Below, in pieces: positions 58,020 to 64,000 of a stretch of DNA of 64,000 nt; position 1 is the stretch's first letter; the number at the start of each line of letters is the position of its first letter. The notes beneath the pieces were generated by a model. It made no database searches and was not told the origin of the DNA. It worked only from the letters and a program-made list of their open reading frames with translations. Made by a program: the position numbers and the translations under genes. The DNA is from Agromyces aureus (GTDB lineage Bacteria; Actinomycetota; Actinomycetes; Actinomycetales; Microbacteriaceae): positions 2,170,001 through 2,234,000 of the forward strand of contig NZ_CP013979.1 of NCBI RefSeq assembly GCF_001660485.1, written 5' to 3'.

Positions 58020-58870
58020 GGGCGGGCCCCGTCCCTCGCGGCGAGCGCGCGGCCGAGCACCGTGGTCGTGATGGTCGTGAGCACGATCATGAGGCCGGGG
58101 AACACGGTGAGCCACCAGGCCGTCGTGATGTACGTGCGGCCCGCCGAGAGCATCGCACCCCACTCGGGCGCCGGCGGCTGCGCGCCGAGGCCGAGGTAAC
58201 TGAGCGCCGACGCCCACACCACGGCCTGGCCGATGCCGAGCGTGGCGAGCACGACGATGGGCGCGAGGGCGTTGGGCAGGATGTGCCGCACCAGGACGCG
58301 CGCGCGGCCGTGACCGAGCACGCGCGCGGCCTCGACGTACCCCGACGAGCGCACGGTCACGAGCTCGCCGCGGATGATGCGCGCGTACCCGGGGGCCGTC
58401 GACAGCCCGACGGCGATCGTCGCGGTCACGGGTCCCGGCCCCCAGAGCACGATGATGAGCAGCGCGAGCAGGATGCCGGGGAATGCGAACAGCACTTCGT
58501 TGACGCGGCCGACGACGAAGTCGAGCACGCGACCGCCGAGTCCCGCGAGCCCGCCGAGCAGCAGGCCGAGCGCGAGTCCGATGGCGGTCGCGCTGACGCC
58601 GATGAGCAGCGACGTCGCGGTGCCCTCGATCACGCGGCTGTAGACATCGCGCCCCGACTCGTCGGTGCCGAACCAATGCGAGGCCGAGGGCGGTTCGAAC
58701 GCCTCGCGGGGTGCGATCGCGAGCGGGTCGGCGGTCTGCAGCAGCCCGGGAGCGATGGTGGCGACGCCGAGGAAGGCGACGAAGGCGAGTGCCAGGACGG
58801 TGCCCGCGCGCGGCGGCCGGGGCAGTGCGCGCCCCTGCACGGCGCGATTGGAGAGTTCGAGGTCGCTCAT
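58016..58870 (-). CDS. Peptide-type ABC transporter permease (DppC-like)
   Basis: A 284-residue inner-membrane permease of the DppC/OppC family. About six transmembrane helices are visible. The hallmark periplasmic FGTDESGRDVYSRVIEGT lies near residue 67, and the cytoplasmic EAA loop YVEAARVLGHGRARVLVRHILPN, which docks the ATPase, is near 175. It overlaps both neighbours by four bases, so all subunits are made from one message. Confidence 0.93.
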   Translation of the reverse strand: MSDLELSNRAVQGRALPRPPRAGTVLALAFVAFLGVATIAPGLLQTADPLAIAPREAFEPPSASHWFGTDESGRDVYSRVIEGTATSLLIGVSATAIGLALGLLLGGLAGLGGRVLDFVVGRVNEVLFAFPGILLALLIIVLWGPGPVTATIAVGLSTAPGYARIIRGELVTVRSSGYVEAARVLGHGRARVLVRHILPNALAPIVVLATLGIGQAVVWASALSYLGLGAQPPAPEWGAMLSAGRTYITTAWWLTVFPGLMIVLTTITTTVLGRALAARDGARP

Positions 58871-59817
58871 GCACGTTCCTCGAGGGCGATGCGCGGGTCG
58901 ACCGCGCGTGAGACGAGGTCGGTCAGCACGGTCATCGCCACATACACCACCGCTACGACGAGCACGACGCCGATCACGACCGGCACGTCGCGCAGTTCGG
59001 TCGCCCGCAGCAGCGTGCGCCCGAGGCCCGGCCTGGCGAAGATCGTCTCGACGACGACCGCTCCAGAGATGAGGTACCCGATCGCCCAACCCGACAGGTT
59101 CACGGCGGGCAGGGCGGCGTGCCGCAGGGCGTGGCGGAGCCGGATACCGGCGGCGGTCTCTCCACGCGCGAGCGCGGAGGTCGTGAACGGCTGCTCGAGG
59201 GCCTCGAGCATCTGCTCGCGCATGAGCTGCGCGAGGAACCCGGCGAGCGGCACGGCCAGGGTGAGCACCGGCAGCACGAGACCCGAGGCGGAGTCGTTCG
59301 CGACCGGAGGCAGCCAGCCGAGCGAGGTCGAGAACACGGCGATGAGCACGGTCGCGAGCCAGAAGTGGGGGAGGGCGGCCGCGGTCAGCTCGATGCCCGC
59401 GGCGATCGCGCGCCCGATGCGCCCGGCCGACGTCGACCAGAGTGCGAGGCCGATGGCGAACCCCCAAGCGACCGCGAGCGCCAGCAGCGCGAGGGTCAGC
59501 GTGCCGAGGAGTTGCCCGCCGATCAGCTCGGCGACCGGGGTCTTCAGCGCGTACGAGTCGCCGAGGTCGAGGGTCGCGAGCCGGGCGAGCATCGCCAGGT
59601 ACTGCACCGCGAGCGGCTGGTCGAGCCCGTAGTCGGCGCGCACCCGGTCGAGGGCCTCCTGCGACGCCTGGGATCCGGGGCCGCCGAGGATCGCCTGCGC
59701 GGGGTCGCCCGGCACGAGGTGGACCGCGAAGAAGGTCAGGGTCGCGACGGCCCAGAGCACGAACACCGCTCCGGCGAGTCGCAGGGCGACCCGCCGGAGC
59801 GTTCGGCTTCGAGGCAT
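58867..59817 (-). CDS. Peptide-type ABC transporter permease (DppB-like)
   Basis: A 316-residue permease of the DppB/OppB family. The N-terminal helix is followed by FFAVHLVPGDPA, the family signature, and DYGLDQPLAVQYL. The EAA loop is TSALARGETAAGIRLRHALRH near residue 210. About six helices. ATG at 59817 is chosen because it starts four bases after the lipoprotein stop and gives the typical basic N-terminus PRSRTLRRVALRLAG. Confidence 0.92.
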   Translation of the reverse strand: MPRSRTLRRVALRLAGAVFVLWAVATLTFFAVHLVPGDPAQAILGGPGSQASQEALDRVRADYGLDQPLAVQYLAMLARLATLDLGDSYALKTPVAELIGGQLLGTLTLALLALAVAWGFAIGLALWSTSAGRIGRAIAAGIELTAAALPHFWLATVLIAVFSTSLGWLPPVANDSASGLVLPVLTLAVPLAGFLAQLMREQMLEALEQPFTTSALARGETAAGIRLRHALRHAALPAVNLSGWAIGYLISGAVVVETIFARPGLGRTLLRATELRDVPVVIGVVLVVAVVYVAMTVLTDLVSRAVDPRIALEERA

Positions 59818-59821
59818 CCGC

Positions 59822-61474
59822 TCAGTCTGCCAGCCAGGCGTCGGCGAAGGTCGGCGTCGACACGGTCGGCATCGCACGCACGCCCTCGAGCTTGGGCGAG
59901 TGCAGGAAGTGGTTCTGCTGGTCGTAGAGCGGCAGGGCGTAGAAACCGCCGAGGATGATCTGCTGCGCCTGCTCGTAGAGCGAGGCCCGCGCATCGGGGT
60001 CGGATTCGGATGCCGCCTCGGTCAGCAGCGCGTCGAGCTCGGGGTCGTCGAGCTGGGCGAGGTTGGCGAAGTACCCGCTGGGGGCGGGCGTGATCGAGTC
60101 GGAGTGGTACAGGATCCGCAGCACGTCGGGGCCGACCTTCGTGTAGGGAGCGCTGACGGCCTCGTACTCGTTCGCGAAGAGGGCGCCGTACCAGCCGGAG
60201 AGGTCGAGCGGTTCGAGCTGCACGTCGAACCCGGCCTCCTTCGCGGTGGCCTGGATCTGCTCGAAGAGCGACTGCTCTGCGGGGATCGACTGGTTCGTCG
60301 ACACCGGGAAGCGCACGGTGAGCGGCACGCCGCCCTTCGAACGGATGCCGTCGGCATCGCGCTCGGTCCAGCCCGCCTCGTCGAGCAGGGCGTTCGCCGC
60401 GTCGAGGTCGGTGTCGAAGAGCGCCCCATCGGAGTAGGCGAGCGGCTCGACGCTCGAGAGCACCGAGTACGAGCGCTCGGCGGTGCCGAAGAAGAGCGAG
60501 TCGATGCCGTCGTTCACGTCGGCCGCGCGGATGAACGCCTCGCGGACGCGCACATCGTCGAACGGCGCCTGACCGGAGTTCAGCTCGATGCGGTTCGACG
60601 CACCAGGGCGCGGGGCGTCGATCTCGACGAGCGAGCCGGACTTCGCGGCCTGGTCGAGGGTGTCGGGCTGGGCGTTGTCGATGACGTCGACCTCACCGGC
60701 CTGCAGTGCGGCGTAGCGCGACGCCGAATCGGGGATGAACCGCCACTCGATGCCGTCGAGGTAGGCGGCGCCGTCGTGGGCCCGGTCGGCGGGCCCGGTG
60801 TTGTAGTCGTCGTTGCGCACGAGTGACACGTGATCCTGGGGAACCCACTCGTCGACGATGAACGGCCCGGTGCCGATCGGGGCGAGGCAGTTCTCCTCCA
60901 TGCCGCGGGCGATGCCCGCGGGCGACTCGATGGCGTTCCACGGCTGCGTGAGCGACTCGAGCAGTGCACTGTCGGGCGCGCTGAGGTGGAAGCGCGCGAC
61001 CGTGTCGTTCACGACCTCGACCGAGTCGACCTTGCCCAGCGCGAGGTAGCCGGTGGAGGACTGCGTGTCGGGGTTCTTCAGATGCTCGACGTTGACCTTC
61101 ACCGCCTCGGCGTTCAGCGGTGTGCCGTCGGTGAAGGAGACGTCGTCGCGCAGCGTGAAGTCCCACGTGAGGCCGTCGTCGGTCACGGTCCACTCGGTCG
61201 CGAGCCACGGGATGACCTCGCCCGACTCGTCGAGCGACACGAGCGACTCGAGGAACTGCCCGACGATGAGCGCCTGGGGGTAGTTGCCGCCGACGTGCGG
61301 GTCGAGGCAGCTCGGCTCGCCGTCGCCCGACGCGTACACGAGCGTGCCGCCGGTGACGGGATCGCCGGATGACTCGGGCGAATCACCCGCGGGGGTGCAG
61401 CCCGCGAGCACGAGCGCGCTCGCTGCGGCGAGCGCGGCGAGGGTGAGTGGGCGGATGCTGCGACGCGACGTCAT
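59822..61474 (-). CDS. ABC substrate-binding lipoprotein (SBP family 5)
   Basis: A 550-residue extracytoplasmic binding protein for a peptide/nickel-class importer. The N-terminus has two arginines, a hydrophobic stretch and the lipobox LAGC with Cys26 as the lipid anchor. The body has the family-5 pattern GGTLVYASGDGEPSCLDPH, the ATEW-T--DGLTW-F-LR-DV-F-DG-P block, and DVRVREAF. Ligand unknown. First gene of the importer operon, divergent from the TetR gene with 77 bases between. A minus-strand TACACT at 61552-61547 may be its -10. Confidence 0.92.
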   Translation of the reverse strand: MTSRRSIRPLTLAALAAASALVLAGCTPAGDSPESSGDPVTGGTLVYASGDGEPSCLDPHVGGNYPQALIVGQFLESLVSLDESGEVIPWLATEWTVTDDGLTWDFTLRDDVSFTDGTPLNAEAVKVNVEHLKNPDTQSSTGYLALGKVDSVEVVNDTVARFHLSAPDSALLESLTQPWNAIESPAGIARGMEENCLAPIGTGPFIVDEWVPQDHVSLVRNDDYNTGPADRAHDGAAYLDGIEWRFIPDSASRYAALQAGEVDVIDNAQPDTLDQAAKSGSLVEIDAPRPGASNRIELNSGQAPFDDVRVREAFIRAADVNDGIDSLFFGTAERSYSVLSSVEPLAYSDGALFDTDLDAANALLDEAGWTERDADGIRSKGGVPLTVRFPVSTNQSIPAEQSLFEQIQATAKEAGFDVQLEPLDLSGWYGALFANEYEAVSAPYTKVGPDVLRILYHSDSITPAPSGYFANLAQLDDPELDALLTEAASESDPDARASLYEQAQQIILGGFYALPLYDQQNHFLHSPKLEGVRAMPTVSTPTFADAWLAD

Positions 61475-61539
61475 GCGGACGTGACTCCTCTGGGTGATGC
61501 GGCGTGGGGGAGCGGATCAAGAGGTTTTCGTACTCGGTC

Positions 61540-61554
61540 CATAATGAGTGTATG
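61540..61554. promoter_or_regulatory. Divergent tetR/ABC control region with CATA-N7-TATG
   Basis: CATAATGAGTGTATG reads CATA...TATG, an inverted repeat that contains the tetR start codon. CATAAT (61540-61545) is a plausible plus-strand -10 ending six bases before the tetR ATG. TACACT (61552-61547, minus) is a plausible -10 for the ABC operon. A protein bound here would block both. Confidence 0.4.
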
Positions 61555-62181
61555 ACGGATTCCGACGACCACGGCACGCGCCCCCGCGGAGGCCGCCCGC
61601 GTGCCTCGTCGCGCCGGACCCTCGAAGACGCCGCGAGCGAACTGTTCCTCGAGCAGGGGTACGCCGGCACGACCATCGACCAGATCGCGCACCGCGCGGG
61701 CGTCGGCCGAAACACCTTCTTCAACTACTTCGCGTCGAAGTCCGACCTGCTCTGGCTCGATGCCGACGAGACGATCGCGGCGCTGCCCACGATCATCGAG
61801 GAGACTCCGGCAGCTCTCGCGCCGTCCGAGGGACTCGAGCACGTGCTCGTGGCGCTCGCCGCGCGGCATCCGCACGGCGCCGTGCCGATCGCCCTCAGCC
61901 AGCGCGAGCCCATGGCCACCTCCGACGAGTTCTTCTCGGCCGGGCTCAGCCGCTACCTCGCGGTCTCCCGCGAGCTCGCCGGATTCGTCGCGGCCAGTGC
62001 CGGAGCCGGAGCCGATCCGACGCTCATCCGGGCCGCCGCGAACGCCGCCACGGCGTCCGCGGCCACGGCCGCCGGCGGCTGGGCGCTCGCCGGCGTGGAA
62101 CGCGGCGATCTCGCCGCCGAGGTGGCGCGCGCGGTCGCACCCGTGTGCCGCGGGTTCGCGCCGGTCCTCGATGCTCCCTGA
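61552..62181 (+). CDS. TetR/AcrR family transcriptional regulator
   Basis: A 209-residue regulator. The N-terminal helix-turn-helix spans about residues 17-60: LEDAASELFLEQGYAGTTIDQIAHRAGVGRNTFFNYFASKSDLL (the TTID, AGVG and FFNYF positions are diagnostic). The C-terminal ligand domain is Ala-rich and not assignable. ATG at 61552 is preferred over an upstream GTG at 61504 because CATAAT ends six bases before it. It is divergent from the peptide-type importer, its likely target, and convergent with the beta-glucosidase. Confidence 0.88.
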   Translation: MTDSDDHGTRPRGGRPRASSRRTLEDAASELFLEQGYAGTTIDQIAHRAGVGRNTFFNYFASKSDLLWLDADETIAALPTIIEETPAALAPSEGLEHVLVALAARHPHGAVPIALSQREPMATSDEFFSAGLSRYLAVSRELAGFVAASAGAGADPTLIRAAANAATASAATAAGGWALAGVERGDLAAEVARAVAPVCRGFAPVLDAP

Positions 62182-62208
62182 CACCCGACGGCCCCGGCTC
62201 CCTGGTGC

Positions 62209-62239
62209 GCCTCGACCCGCGTCGGCCTCGACCCGCGTC
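62209..62239. repeat. Two 15-bp direct repeats at the 3' end of the beta-glucosidase gene
   Basis: GCCTCGACCCGCGTC occurs at 62209-62223 and again at 62225-62239, one base apart. The second copy ends inside the beta-glucosidase stop codon. It looks like a small tandem duplication. Confidence 0.8.
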
Positions 62240-63731
62240 AGGCCGGCGACACCGCGTTCGCGGCGATGACGTCGGAGAAGAACCCGGCGCTGGCCTTCGG
62301 CATCCGCTCCTGCGTCGTGAAGTCGACCGCGACGATGCCCCAGCGCTGCGCGTAGCCCTCGGCCCACTCGAAGTTGTCGAGGAGCGACCACACGAAGTGC
62401 CCGATGAGCGGCACGCCGTCGTCGATGGCTCTCGCAGCCTGCTGGAAGTGGGTGCGCAGGTAGTCCACGCGGTACGGGTCGTCGATCGTGACGGCCGGCA
62501 ACGGGTCGGGCATGCCGTTCTCGGTGATCAGGATCGGGATCGGAGGGTAGTCGTCGCGCAGGCGGGTGAGGACGTCGTAGAGGCCCTCGGCCCGGATCTG
62601 CTGCCAGGTCGCGGCCGAGGTCGGCGCGATCTCGACGGTGTTGCCGTTCGGATCCACGCCCGTCACGCCGTAGTACTGGATCGCGAGCAGGTCGCACGGT
62701 TCCGAGATCACCTCGAGGTCGCCGGGAAGCTGCAGCGCCTCGAATGCCGTCGCGTCGGCGGGCAGGGAGCCCGGGTACGGGCCGATCGCGTCGGACGGAT
62801 AGCTGCCGAGCAGCACGGGGTCGAGGAAGAGCCGGTTCTCGCTCGCGTCGACGCGCTCGGCACCGCCGGTGGCATCCGGATCCGTCGGGTACGCGGGCAG
62901 CAGGTTCAGCGCGATGCCGATGCGACCCTTCGCACGGGAGGCCCGGAAGGCCTGCACCGCGAGTCCGTGCGCGAGCAGCTGGTGGTGCACGGCGGCCGCC
63001 GCGGCATCCGGATCGGTGAGCCCGGGGGCATGCACGCCGAACCAGTGGCCGACGAACGCGTGGGTCTTCGCCTCGTTGATCGTGAACCAGTCGGCCTCGA
63101 CGTCGCCGAACGCGTCGAAGGCGATGCGCGCGTACTCGGCGAACCGCGCCGCCGTCTCGCGGTTCCGCCAGCCGCCGGCGTCCTGCAGCGCCTGCGGGAG
63201 GTCCCAGTGGAACAGCGTGATCGCCGGGCGGATGCCGCGGCGCACGAGCGCCTCGACGAGCGCTCGGTAGTGGTCGACGCCCGCCTGGTTCACCGGGCCC
63301 GACCCGGTCGGCTGGATGCGCGACCACGAGATCGAGAAGCGGTACGCGCCCACGCCGAGATCGCTCATGAGGTCGGCGTCGGACTCGTACCTGCGGTACT
63401 GGTCGGCACCCGGCTCGCCGTTCGCGCCGCCCCTGATGTTGCGCTTCACCGCGGCGAAGGTGTCCCAGATGGACGGCCCGCGTCCGTCGACGTCCGTCGC
63501 GCCCTCGGCCTGGTACGCGCTGGTGGCCGTGCCCCAGACGTAGTCCGGCGGAAACGGCATCGGATCGGCGGGTGGCTTCCACGGCGCGGGCGCGGCCGCC
63601 GAGGTCGCGGAGCCGGCCGGGTCGGGCTGCGCGGTGCACGCGGCGAGGGCGACGGCGATCGCGGAACCGCCGAGGGCGATGAATCCGCGGCGCGCGAGCG
63701 TGGTCGCCGGGAGTGCGGGGTGGTCGGTCAT
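62238..63731 (-). CDS. Glycoside hydrolase family 1 beta-glucosidase, exported lipoprotein
   Basis: A 497-residue GH1 enzyme that cleaves beta-linked glucosides or related sugars. The catalytic acid/base Glu is in DWFTINEAKTH near residue 240 (most relatives have NEP) and the nucleophile is in ILITENGMPD near 400. DYVWGTATSAYQAEGA is the family start. Unusually, residues 1-32 carry a twin-arginine pair (Arg14-Arg15 before GFIALGG) and a lipobox LAAC with Cys32, so it is probably sent out folded by the Tat system and lipid-anchored. ATG at 63731 has GGAG upstream. A LacI-type operator controls it. Confidence 0.92.
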   Translation of the reverse strand: MTDHPALPATTLARRGFIALGGSAIAVALAACTAQPDPAGSATSAAAPAPWKPPADPMPFPPDYVWGTATSAYQAEGATDVDGRGPSIWDTFAAVKRNIRGGANGEPGADQYRRYESDADLMSDLGVGAYRFSISWSRIQPTGSGPVNQAGVDHYRALVEALVRRGIRPAITLFHWDLPQALQDAGGWRNRETAARFAEYARIAFDAFGDVEADWFTINEAKTHAFVGHWFGVHAPGLTDPDAAAAAVHHQLLAHGLAVQAFRASRAKGRIGIALNLLPAYPTDPDATGGAERVDASENRLFLDPVLLGSYPSDAIGPYPGSLPADATAFEALQLPGDLEVISEPCDLLAIQYYGVTGVDPNGNTVEIAPTSAATWQQIRAEGLYDVLTRLRDDYPPIPILITENGMPDPLPAVTIDDPYRVDYLRTHFQQAARAIDDGVPLIGHFVWSLLDNFEWAEGYAQRWGIVAVDFTTQERMPKASAGFFSDVIAANAVSPA

Positions 63732-63793
63732 CGGCGCTCCGGAGTTCGTCGTCGAAGTCGTCCGCCACGAAGGCGGTGCGTCGGATCCAGCCG

Positions 63794-63807
63794 TGAGAGC
63801 GCTCTCA
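63794..63807. promoter_or_regulatory. LacI-family operator before the beta-glucosidase
   Basis: TGAGAGCGCTCTCA is a perfect 14-base palindrome, close to the CelR operator TGGGAGCGCTCCCA of actinobacterial cellulose regulators. It begins 12 bases after the minus-strand -10 box, covering roughly +6 to +19, the classic repressor position. Confidence 0.8.
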
Positions 63808-63819
63808 TGGCCGTTCGAG

Positions 63820-63848
63820 AGCCTATCGCGACCCCGCGACGCGTACAA
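63820..63848 (-). promoter_or_regulatory. Beta-glucosidase promoter
   Basis: On the minus strand -35 TTGTAC (63848-63843), a 17-base spacer, and -10 TAGGCT (63825-63820). Transcription should start near 63813, leaving an ~80-base leader that contains the operator. Confidence 0.7.
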
Positions 63849-63849
63849 T
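63844..63849 (+). promoter_or_regulatory. -10 box of the T-box transcript
   Basis: TACAAT on the plus strand, sharing five bases with the -35 box of the divergent beta-glucosidase promoter. Start site expected near 63856. No good -35 is visible. Confidence 0.5.
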
Positions 63850-63855
63850 CGTGTG

Positions 63856-64000
63856 ACAGACATCGATCCGGCCATCACCGGGGAGTCTTCGGAAGAACGC
63901 GAACGGATGCCACGGCCGCCGCTCGTCAGTAGAGCCGAACGGGTCGGCCCGTCACAGCCGTTCAGAGAGGTCGCACGGCGCAGGTCGGGCGACAAGCGAG
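63856..64000 (+). promoter_or_regulatory. T-box leader with isoleucine specifier (5' part)
   Basis: Start of an actinobacterial T-box riboswitch, which senses uncharged tRNA. The block GATCCGGCCATCACCGGGG holds the specifier triplet ATC (63874-63876), matching tRNA-Ile. A small hairpin TCTTCGGAAGA follows at 63886-63896. The downstream CAGTAGAGCCGAAC and AGAGAGGTCGCACGG blocks also match the ileS-type leaders I know from other actinobacteria. The T-box bulge with TGG and the sequestrator would lie just past the window end, as would the expected gene ileS. In this group such leaders control translation initiation rather than termination. Confidence 0.82.

Noticed and set aside
61548..63932. 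A 794-codon plus-strand open frame across tetR and the beta-glucosidase
   Set aside because: Arginine-rich frame-shifted reading of tetR and antisense reading of the GH1 gene; no domain.

Overview
This 64 kb window is almost entirely chromosomal core genome of a high-GC Gram-positive actinobacterium. Several things point to the family Microbacteriaceae (an Agromyces- or Microbacterium-like organism, inferred from remembered protein similarity, not from a search). These are the strong G/C third-position bias, frequent GTG starts, the genes rbpA, whiA and opcA, an ANTAR response regulator, -10 boxes of the TAGACT/TAGGCT type, and RbpA and Suf arrangements typical of that group. I see no prophage, insertion sequence, CRISPR array or integron.

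Layout. 1-5141 (+): end of a tryptophan operon (trpE 3' end, a Trp-associated membrane protein, an HGxxPAAW membrane peptide, trpC, trpB, trpA) running into lgt. 5248-11278 (+): both glutamate synthase subunits (gltB, gltD), then pyruvate kinase and an alpha/beta hydrolase. 13892-13977 (-): tRNA-Leu(CAA). 14014-20833 (+): ANTAR response regulator, polA, a DUF885 peptidase-like protein and rpsA. 20950-28652 (+): coaE and all three excinuclease genes uvrB, uvrA and uvrC, with a clear SOS (LexA) box between uvrB and uvrA. 28690-30610 (+): rapZ and whiA. 30809-34538 (+): sodA, then lower glycolysis gap-pgk-tpiA. 34664-35285 (+): secG-rbpA.

A strong bidirectional terminator at 35324-35365 separates these from a long minus-strand pentose-phosphate operon, tkt-tal-pgi-zwf-opcA-pgl (43497 down to 35386). 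ctaB (heme O synthase, +) converges on a gamma-carbonic-anhydrase-like gene and ctaA (heme A synthase, -). The suf Fe-S cluster genes follow (sufB, sufD, Rieske ferredoxin, sufC, sufT-like, +). On the minus strand come an M3 peptidase, then valS with a GNAT acetyltransferase and a small unknown gene, then a complete peptide-type ABC importer with a fused double ATPase. A divergent TetR regulator (+) and an exported family-1 beta-glucosidase (-) close the coding part. The last ~145 bp are the start of a T-box leader (isoleucine specifier ATC), so ileS should begin just outside the window.

How the parts fit. Glycolytic genes and pentose-phosphate genes sit tail to tail and share one terminator. 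Heme A synthesis genes flank the Fe-S assembly genes. Lgt, encoded in the trp cluster, would lipidate the two predicted lipoproteins at the other end (the ABC substrate-binding protein and the beta-glucosidase). The most unusual signals are regulatory or compositional rather than new gene systems: many leaderless promoters, a dispersed CGGATGC/GCATCCG word that also builds terminator stems, an A/C-rich hairpin leader on rpsA, a LacI-type operator on the beta-glucosidase promoter whose -35 box is shared with the -10 box of the T-box transcript, and an RbpA without cysteines. I did not find a convincing, wholly new multi-gene system.
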